Positions 27,078 through 36,524 of a stretch of 64,000 nt of DNA are shown here, piece after piece. Made by a program: the position numbers and the translations under genes. This stretch comes from Marivirga tractuosa DSM 4126 (GTDB lineage Bacteria > Bacteroidota > Bacteroidia > Cytophagales > Cyclobacteriaceae): assembly GCF_000183425.1 (NCBI RefSeq), contig NC_014759.1, forward strand, positions 2,697,001 to 2,761,000, written 5' to 3'. Under the pieces are notes generated by a model, which had not been told where the DNA came from, ran no database searches, and was given only the letters and a program-made list of their open reading frames with translations. Position 1 is the first letter of the stretch. Every line of letters begins with the position of its first letter.

Positions 27078-28052
27078 TTATATTTCTAAAACAATCTTCC
27101 CAATATGCTCACTGCTTTCCATAAGCTCATGAGCCTTGGAAGCTTCTGCTAAAGGGAAGGTTCTATAAATAACAGGCTTGATTTCGCCTATTTCAATTTT
27201 AGGCCAAATATTCTTTTTGAGTTTTTCTGCAATGGCTCCCTTAAACTCAGGAGAGCGAGCTCTTAAAGTGGAACCTGTAATGGTAAGTCTTTTTACCATC
27301 ACTTTTTTCATATTGATGGTGGACTCTGCATTTTTCATGGCATTGATTATCACTAGTCTGCCTTCAGGATTTAAGATATTAATGTTTTTTGCTGTATAAT
27401 CCCCGCCCACCATATCCAAAATCACATCTACCTCCTCTTTTTTTTCTTTTAGATATTTTTCGAAATCCTGCACCTTATAATTGATGGCAAGATCAGCGCC
27501 TAGGTTTATTGCAACATCACATTTTTCTTGAGTTCCTGCGGTGGTAAAAACTTTTCCGCCCATGCTTTTCACCATTTGAATGGCCGTTACGCCTATACCT
27601 GATGTTCCTCCATGCACTAAAAAGCTTTCTCCTTTTTGAAAATTTCCTCTATCAAACACATTAGACCAAACCGTGAAAAAAGTTTCTGGAAGGGAAGCTC
27701 CTTCTACAAAACTGAGTCCTTGCGGAATAGGCAGGCATTGCACTGCTGGAGCCGTAACTTGTGAAGCATAGCCTCCGCCCGCTACCAAGGCACAAACTTT
27801 TTCGCCAACATTCCATTGCATTACATCCTTTCCAACTTCCTTTATAATTCCTGCCACTTCCAAGCCAGGAATATCATCTGGTGCACCTGCCGGAGCCGGA
27901 TATCCACCCATTCTTTGGAAAACATCAGGTCTATTAATTCCAGCTGCTTTCACTTCTATCAGAACTTCACTGGGTTGGGGCTTTGGGCTCTCCCTTTCTT
28001 TTAATTGAAGAACCTCGGGGCCTCCTGGGTTTTTGATTATGATTGCTTGCAT
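27078..28052 (-). CDS. NAD(P)H:quinone oxidoreductase (MDR family, TP53I3/Qor-like)
   Basis: A 324-residue zinc-independent medium-chain dehydrogenase/reductase. The N-terminal GroES-like domain has VKAAGINRPDVFQRMG and DIPGLEVAG. The cofactor motif is in FLVHGGTSGIGVTAIQM (near residue 145), with the A/G-rich Rossmann loop. VDVILDMVGG and SEHIGKIVLE near the end match the PIG3/TP53I3 branch of quinone oxidoreductases. No structural zinc Cys cluster is present. It probably reduces quinones or enones with NADPH. Monocistronic. Confidence 0.9.
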   Translation of the reverse strand: MQAIIIKNPGGPEVLQLKERESPKPQPSEVLIEVKAAGINRPDVFQRMGGYPAPAGAPDDIPGLEVAGIIKEVGKDVMQWNVGEKVCALVAGGGYASQVTAPAVQCLPIPQGLSFVEGASLPETFFTVWSNVFDRGNFQKGESFLVHGGTSGIGVTAIQMVKSMGGKVFTTAGTQEKCDVAINLGADLAINYKVQDFEKYLKEKKEEVDVILDMVGGDYTAKNINILNPEGRLVIINAMKNAESTINMKKVMVKRLTITGSTLRARSPEFKGAIAEKLKKNIWPKIEIGEIKPVIYRTFPLAEASKAHELMESSEHIGKIVLEI

Positions 28053-28205
28053 ATTTTTTTAGTTTTAAGTCGTAAGTGTTAGGTTTTAAATAAATCTACT
28101 GAGTATAGAGGACAAAGTTGGCTCTCAAAATATTTCAATCTTATTTCTATGGTGCTTCTATATAGCTTCCTGTACTGACCTAATCGTAACCCAACCTGTC
28201 AACCA

Positions 28206-28230
28206 ATTCCCCCTTTGGGGGTTAGGGGGC
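28206..28230 (+). repeat. GGGG-hairpin intergenic repeat, copy 3, abutting the tamL stop
   Basis: ATTCCCCCTTTGGGGG followed by TTAGGGGG: the same hairpin plus G-run structure as at 13871 and 17844. It ends at the tamL stop codon. The rest of the 178-bp gap shows nothing. Confidence 0.65.
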
Positions 28231-28231
28231 T

Positions 28232-30568
28232 TTAAAAAGGATACCCTATCCCAAAATTCCAATTGATATTCTCTTGTCTCCAGGATTTGTTGCCCATTTC
28301 GAAACTATCCTGCCACTGGAAACCATTATCCGTAGGCTTACGAAGTGGTGTGGCTACATCCAAACGAATCACAAAAAATTCAATGTCCAACCTTAAACCA
28401 ATCCCTGAGCCTATAGCCATTTCATTAATCCAGTTGGAGGTAAATTGTCCATTTCTTCCATCTTCATTTCTGAGCCACACATTTCCTGCATCTGTAAAAA
28501 CAGCTCCTTTCAAGAAGGAGATCAAAGGAAAACGGTACTCCAAATTGGCCTCTATTTTAATATCTCCTGCCTGATCAAAAAAACTTGTTCCGTCTGTTGC
28601 GTCTTGCGTTTGATAATTTCCTGGCCCTAAACTTCTGATTCTAAAAGCTCGAACTGAATTAGGCCCCCCCGAAAAATACTGTTTAGAATAAGGTAAGCTG
28701 ACCGAATTCCCATATGGCAAGCCGATTCCAGCAAAAATACGACTTACTAATTTGCTTTCTTGGCCAATGCTTTGATAGTTTCGGAGATCAAAGTCAAAAC
28801 GGGAAAACTGAGCATAACTCTGTCCCCAGAACTTTTTGTTGTCGCCTGTGACACCTCCAATATTTTGTGCTAAAGCCAATGCATTTCCAGCAAAATCGGC
28901 ACTAAATGCAAAATAGAACCTATTCCTTTTTATATTCCTAACCAGCTGACTCCATTGGAAACTGTAAGATAAACCGGGAATGAATTGCTGTTCAAAACTT
29001 CGGGCTAAAAATGGATTCCCGCTTAGTAAATTTTCAAATGCTTCACTTTCATTTCCAATATTGATATAGTTGATGGAAACAGGATTTAAATTATGGGTCA
29101 CAAAAATATTGGGATTCCATTCGAAACCATAAACAGCTAAAAAGGAATTGAGATTGAACCACTGAGAACGGTTTAGCAAATCATAAGATAACTTGAATTT
29201 TGTTTTAGGAATAGAGTAACGGAATTTTTCTTCAATCGGAAATGGTGTTACCATTCTCGGAATTATTAACTCTGCCGCTACTCCCGTTTCAATACTATTC
29301 AAACCAGTTGAAAGATTGCCACTATTAAGTTGTGCTTCATAACCAAGCTTACTTGACAACCGAAGAGCTTCTCCACCTTTGAATAAGTTTCTGTTAAGAT
29401 ACTCAAAATTCAAATTAGGCCCTACAAAGTTATTGGATTTACTGACAGCTTGTAATTCTGAACGAAAGGAGCGTTTATTTAAAGGAGACAAGTAAATATT
29501 AGCTGTTAGTTGTCCATTCCCATTTTCGAAAGTACTATCTTCTAGATATCGAATGTTGACAAATCGATAAGTTTTTAAGGAATTTAGTCTCTTGTTTGTA
29601 TATCTTTCGCTTTCAGGATTGTAAAAATTGCCCTCCTTGATAAATAGGTAGGGATAAAGCCTGTCAGGTCTAAAAAAGACCTCTGATTGTATAAACTCCA
29701 CCTCATAAAGAACCGTAGTATCAGCATTATTGGCTCCTTGAGAAGTGTCTAGAGAATACTTAGGGAATACATTGATTTCCTTAATTTTGAAAGGAACTAG
29801 TGCAAGTTCAGAGGCATTGTCTTTTATACGAAGTTCCATGATAGCTTCATTTTCTTTCTCTGTGCTTATTGTATCGGCTTCAAATATCAAATTGTCAGAT
29901 GAAAAATAGTAGTACCCCTGCTTTTTAAGGAAATCAGCTATTTCGGTTCTAGTTTCTTTTAACTTTTGAAGAGAAAAAGCTTCATTTTTTTTAATCGGCT
30001 TTTCTTCTTCCAAATAACTTATTATAAGGCTGTCTACCTTTTGTTCGGCAACTTTTTTATAATGAATGGAATCAATATGTAATCTTCTTCCCGGTCTTAT
30101 TTCAAATTCGATATATCCTGTCCTCTTCTTTTCAACAACTTCATGATTAATTTTACTATTGAAATAACCTAAATTCTCCATTCGGTTTTTCATTAGTTTC
30201 TTCACACTATTGCTATTGACTTGATCTAGGAATACTGGTTTTTCTCCAATTCTTTTATTCACCCATTTAGCGTAGAAACTTGCCCTATCATTTTCGACTC
30301 TTTGATGTGCCCATAAGCCTATTCGCACGCCAGCTATCTTTTCATTAGGCTGTGGTCTATTAACCTCTTCTAAATCGCGCTTTAATTCGTTTTTATACTT
30401 AGAACTTTCTGTTTCTTTTAACTTGATTTTTCCCCCTTCATACAATTTCTGTCCATCTTGCAAGTTTTTAGTGGTTTTGCAAGAGTAGAAGGAACCTCCC
30501 AAAAGGCTAATCAATGCGATATGTATAAAAGCCTTTCTCAATCTTCTTCCTCTTTTGGTTTTTGCCAA
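28232..30568 (-). CDS. tamL: TamL: BamA/TamA-family outer-membrane lipoprotein
   Basis: A 778-residue outer-membrane assembly protein, the Bacteroidota counterpart of TamA. It is a lipoprotein: the basic N-terminus and hydrophobic stretch end in a lipobox with Cys30 (GGSFYSC). POTRA-like repeats lie around residues 95-330 (VEKKRTGYIEFEIRPGRRL, KKNEAFSLQKLKETRTEIA). The C-terminal half is an Omp85 beta-barrel with FSGGPNSVRAFRIRSLGPG (the VRGF/Y region, near 640) and a C-terminal strand ending in Phe (FGIGYPF). Its start lies inside the 3' end of tamB (31-nt overlap), so the pair is translationally coupled. It works with TamB in outer-membrane protein or lipid transport. Confidence 0.9.
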   Translation of the reverse strand: MAKTKRGRRLRKAFIHIALISLLGGSFYSCKTTKNLQDGQKLYEGGKIKLKETESSKYKNELKRDLEEVNRPQPNEKIAGVRIGLWAHQRVENDRASFYAKWVNKRIGEKPVFLDQVNSNSVKKLMKNRMENLGYFNSKINHEVVEKKRTGYIEFEIRPGRRLHIDSIHYKKVAEQKVDSLIISYLEEEKPIKKNEAFSLQKLKETRTEIADFLKKQGYYYFSSDNLIFEADTISTEKENEAIMELRIKDNASELALVPFKIKEINVFPKYSLDTSQGANNADTTVLYEVEFIQSEVFFRPDRLYPYLFIKEGNFYNPESERYTNKRLNSLKTYRFVNIRYLEDSTFENGNGQLTANIYLSPLNKRSFRSELQAVSKSNNFVGPNLNFEYLNRNLFKGGEALRLSSKLGYEAQLNSGNLSTGLNSIETGVAAELIIPRMVTPFPIEEKFRYSIPKTKFKLSYDLLNRSQWFNLNSFLAVYGFEWNPNIFVTHNLNPVSINYINIGNESEAFENLLSGNPFLARSFEQQFIPGLSYSFQWSQLVRNIKRNRFYFAFSADFAGNALALAQNIGGVTGDNKKFWGQSYAQFSRFDFDLRNYQSIGQESKLVSRIFAGIGLPYGNSVSLPYSKQYFSGGPNSVRAFRIRSLGPGNYQTQDATDGTSFFDQAGDIKIEANLEYRFPLISFLKGAVFTDAGNVWLRNEDGRNGQFTSNWINEMAIGSGIGLRLDIEFFVIRLDVATPLRKPTDNGFQWQDSFEMGNKSWRQENINWNFGIGYPF

Positions 30569-33500
30569 AGCTCATCAAACTTCTCAAATTCTTTACTAAA
30601 TTGAATGGATATACCCGTTACGACTACTTGTCCATCTATCAATCCTTCATATTCATTTTTCCTGTAGCCACGTAGTTTATAGCGTCCATCTTCGGTCAAT
30701 AAATATTCCACCATAATATTTCCTATTATGTCAGTGGCTTGTTGCTGACTTCTTTGCTGTCCTTCCAGGTCAACCTGACTACCTACTTCCACTCGAAAGC
30801 GGTCATTAAATAAGTTTTTACTTAAGCTCATCTCTAGTTGCGTTCGATCTTGTGCCGTTCCACTTTGGTAATCTTCATAGGAATTTAAATCTAGGTTGAG
30901 GTTTACGCCTTTCACATATTGGTTGCTTAATTTATTGAGCTGATTACTTAAAATCTGACTGGCGCTATTTCTTGCTATAGCTTCTGAATTTGGTCCACCG
31001 TTGCTACTTCCACTTGGGAAAAACTGATTTAATACTAATAAGGAGAATACTTGTTTATTCAATCGAGTTTCATTGGATTTGATGGTTTGAACTTGTTGAT
31101 AAATATTGCCACCCAATGCTCCACGACTTTGTTCTGGCATGTCTAAGCCAAATGATATTTCAGGTTTACTCAAATCGCCACCAACAAAAAGTTGAACCAA
31201 AAACGGGAGTTTTTGTCTGTATTGTGTTTTTACTGAAGCAGATGCAGAAGATATTTGGTCTTCCATTAAAGTATTCACAGGTGCTTCTGTTTTATACAAA
31301 GCCGTAATATTCAAAGTGGCTTCATAAGGATCGCCCGACCAGCTTATTCTTGAACCCGATTGAATTTCGAATTTACGTTTGACTAAATCATATAAACTTA
31401 ATTGATAATAACCCTCATTGACCTCCACATTACCATTTAAACTGATAGCTCCGTTTTTCCTTAAAATAAAATTCAAGTCCGTATCTCCGGAAACCGTTAA
31501 ATAATCACCTCTTCTTTCATCTACAATCACTTTAAATTTCGCATTCTTATCAGTATTAATAATAGCGTTTAATTCCATACCGCCAATATCAGCCGTTCTT
31601 TTCAATTCAGATTCAGAGGACGAAATGGTGTCCGAGGGTACATAAGGTTTTTTGAATGTAACTATCCCTTCCTGCTCTACCACATCTATTTGACTTTCCG
31701 GGATGATATAGACTAAGTCTGTTTTTTCATTTAAACCAACATTAGCCTGAACTCTAGGTTGATTTAGATTTCCTTTTAAATCAATGGTTGCATTGAAAAA
31801 TGCTTTGCCGAAAAATAAATCACTATTGTCCTTATTAGTGTTCAGTAATTGAAAATTGTCAGCTGTTAAACTTAGATCAAACCTGGGATTCAGTAAATCT
31901 TCAGTGCTAACTTGACCATTCAATTGCATTTTACTGTTTTGCTCATCCAGCATGGTAAAATTGTTCAGTTGGATTTTTTCATTCTTCAAATTGATTACTT
32001 CATTCGGCAACTGATATGTCATATTCAAGTATGGAAAAAACAAAGAGGCATCTTGGAAATTGAGATTTCCGTCATATTGAAAGTCTTCTGTATTTCCACT
32101 GAAATTAAAATGGCCTATTAAGTTCCCACTTGCTTCCCGAATTAGGCCTTCGGAAAAGTTTGTCAAAAACGGAAGGGAAACGCTGTCCATATCCAGTTCA
32201 AAATCAAACTCTGGAATTTCAGGGTTATTGTCAAACCAACCCTTGCTTCTTAGACTAACTTCTCCCTTCGAACTCAATGCAAATTGATAGCGATTATCTG
32301 ACTCTTGTTGGGCATTTAATGAGATATTACCCACTTCCTCATCCAAAATATTGAGGCTGTCTATATCCAGAGAAGCAGAAAAAGCCAGTAGATTTTTCAA
32401 ATCCTCCAGCACAACTCCTCCTTTTAAAATACCTTTAACAGGGCTTTCCTCAGCATTTATAATGGCAAAGAAGTTCTCTATTCTAAAATTCTCGAAATTG
32501 AATTGAAGTGCTGTTGCTTCCTCTTTGCGTTCTGTTCTTACTTCAAATAATTGCTTATTACGTTCAAAAACCATGCTTTGAATCACAATATTGGCAGTAT
32601 CAAAGTAAAGCCTATTTTCAGGATCCATATTCCAATTTTCAGCATTCAGAATTAAATTTTCAGGCTTTAATGACCAAAAGAGTGAATCTTCTTTTCGTTC
32701 TGCAACAGCATCCACATGGAATAAGCTATCTGCCATAGCATCTTCCATAAACAAATTAAACAAAGCTTTTTTAGGTGTGATATCTGCTCTTAAAATGGTA
32801 GGATAGATGTTTAAATCCCCTGAGGTAATTCGCTGAAAATTTGTGTTAATGTGAAATTCTTCCTCTGTATTATTTATACTCAAATTCAAACTATCCAAAT
32901 CAATATCCTGATAATGGAAAGACGGAATATTTAGCTGAAATTCTACAACTTCATTTGCACTTTTGTAATTACCAGTCGCATATATTGGTTTAAAACTGAT
33001 GTTTAAGGGGAGAAAATCTAGTAAGTTTTGGCTTTCTTCAGCCTTCAGGGAAAAAGTAATTTTCATAGGCCGATCTGTAGTATCCACTTTAAAGATTTTA
33101 GCTTTTTGTAACTTTGCAGCATCTAAATCGGCAAGTGCTAATTCTTCAAATCTGTGGTTCATATTCAGGTCAAAGGCAATATTTTCCCATTTCAATTTAA
33201 CACTTGCACTATCTTCTGCATTAAAAGCAAGTAACCTTAAAGGGGTGAAAGATATCGTTTGGTTGGGGCTCGTTAATTTGGTCTCATTTAAATTTGCATC
33301 TATGGATTGATGAAGGCTGTCTATTTGTAATTTTACTTCGGCATTAGTTGCGACCCAGACGGCACTATCTGAAATATTAAGCGCCAATAAATCTAATTGT
33401 TTGATATTGGCTTTTAAATTGATTTTCTGCTTAATGGAATCAATCTTCCCAGAAGCTGACAAATCAAAATCCGCTATGGAGTCTGAATAATTACTGCTGA

Positions 33501-35478
33501 ATTCCAACTGGCTTTTCACTAAGGAGGCAGACATATTGATTGTATCAAACTCATTCGCCATATAACTACAATTTCGAATACTCACTTCTGCTTTGGTATT
33601 CATTTCAGAAGGCTTTAATCCTTTTCCATTTATGGCAATGTCAATATTAGCGGTGTTGAAATTAAGACTGTCTTGCAACCATCTAGCTAATTCCAAATCC
33701 GTTAATTTTATATCAGCTTGATAGCTTTCGGGCTGCTTGGAATTGAAATTTCCTTTGACTTTTACTCGAGTAATATCATCCAGTTTGGCTGATAAATCGC
33801 CAATTATTTTTCCTCTATTATAATTGCCTTTTCCGCTCAAATTTACTTTTTGCGGATAATAATCTGGATAATCTTTAGGCATGAAATATGGAAAATCAGA
33901 AACATTACTTTTTAGCTCTAAGTTTTCAAAAGAAGCCATTAGATTTTCTCCATCTTGCCAATTTTTGAGCTTGGCATTTAAGGTTACCGAGGTTTTATCC
34001 CCATATAATAGACGGAAATTTTGCAAGTCAATATCCTTGTCATTTCCCTTGATTTTTCCGTAAAGCTTGGCAGGATGTTTTGAAAGTGCCAATAAGCTGC
34101 TGTCTTCTTTCAGTTCAGGAGAAAAATAGAAAGCATCTCTTATATTCAGCGTTGTAGGCAATTTTAAATCTAGCTTGAATTGTGATTTATAAAAGCTACC
34201 CGCAAATAAAGAATCAATAGAAACAAAATTAATATTGGCATTTGTATTCAAAATTGAATGGACTGTTTCTACTTTAAAATCATTTACTGACCCGGAGGTT
34301 GCATTGAAATTAATCCCACCACTCAATTCTTTCAATTCAAAACTTTTACTGTCTTTAGCAGAGAAGCTGAAATTTTCAATGTCTAAATCTTCTGCTAAAT
34401 ATTGAGCATTAACTAAATTGAGCTTAATATCTTGAAACTGCATATCCTCAGGATTAAAACCTTCAATTTCGTTAATTTTTCCCTCTGATTTTATGTCCAA
34501 ATCTGCCAAATTAAAATTGAAAGTGTTGAGTTTTATTTTGTAATCAGGAAATTCAAAAGGAGAAGGACTTTCATCATTTTCTTCTTGAGTGGAATCCGAA
34601 GATATTGGTAATCGCATTCTAAAATGGCTGATTTTATTATCGAATTTGTCTAGTTCAATTTCATTTTTGGCTAAATCTACTTTTGCATTTCGAATATCCA
34701 ACAAATTAATAAGCGAAGACATTTGCAGCCTGTCAAAAAGGGTTTCGTATTCTAAATCAATTTCGTTTAAGCTTAGCTTTTGGACATTAATTTTGGGTAA
34801 AGTGCTTTCGGTAGTGTCTTCTTCTGAAGGAGGGAAAGCTAAACCTTGCGAATAATTTGCTTTCACATTTTTCAGGACGAATTCTTCAACATCAAAATGT
34901 AAGCTGTCCAAATTAAATGTATTTAAAGAAAGCTCGAGTTCTCCTAGCTTTAGATAGGTTTTCATTTCCACACTAATATCCTGAAAGTTTAAGTCAATAT
35001 TTTCCAATAGGATATGGCGAACATTGATAGTAGTGGAGGAAGTAGTATCGGTTTCTTTTTCAGTGCTTGTAGAATCAGCATTTGCAAAAGCATCAATCAA
35101 AAATTGAAAATTATAACTACTGTCAACCGAATTATTGTGGACTTTTCCTGTGATTCCCTCTAACTCCAAGTTTTTCACGTCCACATTACCATCTAAAAGT
35201 GGCTTCCAGGCTACATCTGCTAAAATGGAATTGGCATAAATTAAGGTGTCCTGATTGCTATCTTCTGCGTACAGCCCTTCAATTTGAGCAGCGCCTAGAA
35301 AAGTAATGTAGAGGCGGTCTATTTCAAATTTGGTCTGCGTTCTTTCGCTGACAAATTTTGTGGCGTAATTGGTGATTTTCTGCTGAACTACAGGCAATCT
35401 TAAGGAAAGTATCAAGATTACTAAGAGCAATAAAATGCTCCCTAAAATATACAATATGATTTTTCCTGTTTTCTTCAA
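30538..35478 (-). CDS. tamB: TamB-like translocation/assembly protein (AsmA-like, DUF490 C-terminus)
   Basis: A 1646-residue protein anchored to the inner membrane by one N-terminal helix (IILYILGSILLLLVILILSL). The long periplasmic part is made of repetitive amphipathic beta-strands that should form an elongated hydrophobic groove as in TamB, YhdP and VPS13-like proteins. The C-terminal ~350 residues match the TamB (DUF490) domain: NGAISLNGNVEVNEGYYQLS, LFVGGDLSKPEISF and LEVGSQVDLEG-like barrel-type strands. It is upstream of, and overlaps, tamL, which supports the TamA-TamB type complex spanning the periplasm. At this length it is larger than E. coli TamB (1259 residues), which is common in Bacteroidota. 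Confidence 0.92.
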   Translation of the reverse strand: MKKTGKIILYILGSILLLLVILILSLRLPVVQQKITNYATKFVSERTQTKFEIDRLYITFLGAAQIEGLYAEDSNQDTLIYANSILADVAWKPLLDGNVDVKNLELEGITGKVHNNSVDSSYNFQFLIDAFANADSTSTEKETDTTSSTTINVRHILLENIDLNFQDISVEMKTYLKLGELELSLNTFNLDSLHFDVEEFVLKNVKANYSQGLAFPPSEEDTTESTLPKINVQKLSLNEIDLEYETLFDRLQMSSLINLLDIRNAKVDLAKNEIELDKFDNKISHFRMRLPISSDSTQEENDESPSPFEFPDYKIKLNTFNFNLADLDIKSEGKINEIEGFNPEDMQFQDIKLNLVNAQYLAEDLDIENFSFSAKDSKSFELKELSGGINFNATSGSVNDFKVETVHSILNTNANINFVSIDSLFAGSFYKSQFKLDLKLPTTLNIRDAFYFSPELKEDSSLLALSKHPAKLYGKIKGNDKDIDLQNFRLLYGDKTSVTLNAKLKNWQDGENLMASFENLELKSNVSDFPYFMPKDYPDYYPQKVNLSGKGNYNRGKIIGDLSAKLDDITRVKVKGNFNSKQPESYQADIKLTDLELARWLQDSLNFNTANIDIAINGKGLKPSEMNTKAEVSIRNCSYMANEFDTINMSASLVKSQLEFSSNYSDSIADFDLSASGKIDSIKQKINLKANIKQLDLLALNISDSAVWVATNAEVKLQIDSLHQSIDANLNETKLTSPNQTISFTPLRLLAFNAEDSASVKLKWENIAFDLNMNHRFEELALADLDAAKLQKAKIFKVDTTDRPMKITFSLKAEESQNLLDFLPLNISFKPIYATGNYKSANEVVEFQLNIPSFHYQDIDLDSLNLSINNTEEEFHINTNFQRITSGDLNIYPTILRADITPKKALFNLFMEDAMADSLFHVDAVAERKEDSLFWSLKPENLILNAENWNMDPENRLYFDTANIVIQSMVFERNKQLFEVRTERKEEATALQFNFENFRIENFFAIINAEESPVKGILKGGVVLEDLKNLLAFSASLDIDSLNILDEEVGNISLNAQQESDNRYQFALSSKGEVSLRSKGWFDNNPEIPEFDFELDMDSVSLPFLTNFSEGLIREASGNLIGHFNFSGNTEDFQYDGNLNFQDASLFFPYLNMTYQLPNEVINLKNEKIQLNNFTMLDEQNSKMQLNGQVSTEDLLNPRFDLSLTADNFQLLNTNKDNSDLFFGKAFFNATIDLKGNLNQPRVQANVGLNEKTDLVYIIPESQIDVVEQEGIVTFKKPYVPSDTISSSESELKRTADIGGMELNAIINTDKNAKFKVIVDERRGDYLTVSGDTDLNFILRKNGAISLNGNVEVNEGYYQLSLYDLVKRKFEIQSGSRISWSGDPYEATLNITALYKTEAPVNTLMEDQISSASASVKTQYRQKLPFLVQLFVGGDLSKPEISFGLDMPEQSRGALGGNIYQQVQTIKSNETRLNKQVFSLLVLNQFFPSGSSNGGPNSEAIARNSASQILSNQLNKLSNQYVKGVNLNLDLNSYEDYQSGTAQDRTQLEMSLSKNLFNDRFRVEVGSQVDLEGQQRSQQQATDIIGNIMVEYLLTEDGRYKLRGYRKNEYEGLIDGQVVVTGISIQFSKEFEKFDELWQKPKEEED

Positions 35479-35804
35479 ATTAATTTCTGTAACACAATTT
35501 TAGTGAGATATCCAGCTTTATCCTAACGGAAGAGTGAGTGATTGGATTTTATTGGGAGGATATAATTTTAGATATAGGGAAAGGATAGTTATAATCTAAG
35601 ATTAGCCAAGAGATTCTTTGGGTGAAGGTTTCAAAATTAGTTTTTCATTCCATATTAACGATATCCTTTGAATTCGTATGTTCAATACAGTCTTCTATTT
35701 TTTCCGAATCCGACATATTCAATATGTCTAAAATTTCATGGGGTAAGTCTTGAATTGCGGTTTCTTCAGATTTTTCCAATTCTATTCTTTTAATTGTAGT
35801 TTAA
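35479..35804. other. Intergenic stretch between tamB and the toxin gene
   Basis: 326 bp without an annotated gene. Apart from the possible 44-codon frame at 35645-35779 on the minus strand, I see no RNA, repeat or terminator. Upstream sequence for tamB should lie at 35479-35640. Confidence 0.4.
35645..35779 (-). CDS. Possible 44-residue ORF downstream of the toxin gene
   Basis: Starting from a TTG, this frame encodes an acidic peptide of 44 residues containing AIQDLPHEILDILNMSD and IEDCIEHTNSKDIV. Amino-acid composition looks protein-like. It begins 26 nt after the toxin stop, so it could be the third cistron of the toxin-antitoxin operon or the remnant of a longer gene. There is no ATG start and no family I recognise. 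Confidence 0.22.
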   Translation of the reverse strand: MEKSEETAIQDLPHEILDILNMSDSEKIEDCIEHTNSKDIVNME

Positions 35805-36119
35805 TTAACCTTTGCTTTCTAATATTTTCAATAATTTTCTAGGATCCTGTCGATTATCCCAAAATGCATAAATAATTATATGTTTTTCAGTGACTGAATA
35901 ATACAGACTGAAATTCTCTAATGAAGCAACTCTAATATCTTTATAATCAGTTAGTTTATAAATATATGGACTTTCAGCAATCAGTTTGGTTTTTTGAGAC
36001 ACTAAACTTATAAGTTTTTTCGAGTAAGTGTTAGATTTATTTCTGTTTACCCAGTATTCTAAAATCCCTATAAATTGAATATCAGCTGTTTTTGTCCAAA
36101 TTACTTTGCGTTGAGCCAT
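35805..36119 (-). CDS. RelE/ParE-family toxin of a type II toxin-antitoxin pair
   Basis: 104 residues with the ParE/RelE fold pattern: KVIWTKTADIQFIGILEYW at the N-terminus (helix alpha-1), then SPYIYKLTDYKDIRVASLENFSL and the closing strands VTEKHIIIYAFWDNRQDPRKL. The DNRQDPRKL ending is typical of Bacteroidota ParE-like toxins, which target gyrase (ParE) or ribosome-bound mRNA (RelE); which target applies here is not clear. Its start overlaps the antitoxin 3' end by 19 nt, the usual arrangement for coupled TA translation. Confidence 0.82.
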   Translation of the reverse strand: MAQRKVIWTKTADIQFIGILEYWVNRNKSNTYSKKLISLVSQKTKLIAESPYIYKLTDYKDIRVASLENFSLYYSVTEKHIIIYAFWDNRQDPRKLLKILESKG

Positions 36120-36337
36120 TCAAGATTTCTTTTCATCATTTCCTCTTGAGAGATTAAATTTCCTTCTTTTACATCCTGATCACTCATTTTCAACATTGCT
36201 TTTTGCTCGTCAGTCAGTACCTCAAATTCAGATTCTTTGACATTAATAAAATTCTGAAGCGCTTCTAAAACTTCTCTATCCTTAATCGAATGAATTTTAT
36301 CAATCAATCCGCTTTTTATCTGTTCTACTGTTGCCAT
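36101..36337 (-). CDS. Antitoxin component of the RelE/ParE pair
   Basis: A 78-residue acidic, largely helical protein (SGLIDKIHSIKDREVLEALQ, then VLTDEQKAMLKMSDQDVKEG) ending in EEMMKRNLEWLNAK. Small proteins of this type, with an IxxIxDxxLLxAL-like helix and an EEMxKRxxEWL tail, recurrently precede ParE-like toxins in Bacteroidota. No DNA-binding domain is evident, so autoregulation is uncertain. It overlaps the toxin gene and has a 187-bp promoter region shared divergently with the thiolase gene. Confidence 0.78.
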   Translation of the reverse strand: MATVEQIKSGLIDKIHSIKDREVLEALQNFINVKESEFEVLTDEQKAMLKMSDQDVKEGNLISQEEMMKRNLEWLNAK

Positions 36338-36524
36338 TCCCTTGCTAATTTTAGTTATAAAAATGCTAATTATTAATGGATTTTCATAATCAAATCTTTT
36401 TGCCTCCGATTTCCTTAAGCTATTCTAAAACTGTATCGCTTTATCATAAATTCCTTTTCCTAAAAAATTAATCTATCGGACATTTTTAAGACACTTTTAT
36501 TAACTTGACCTAAAAGAAAAAGAA

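Noticed and set aside
28263..28574. 103-residue plus-strand ORF
   Set aside because: It lies wholly antisense to tamL, a well-supported gene, and shows no family features.
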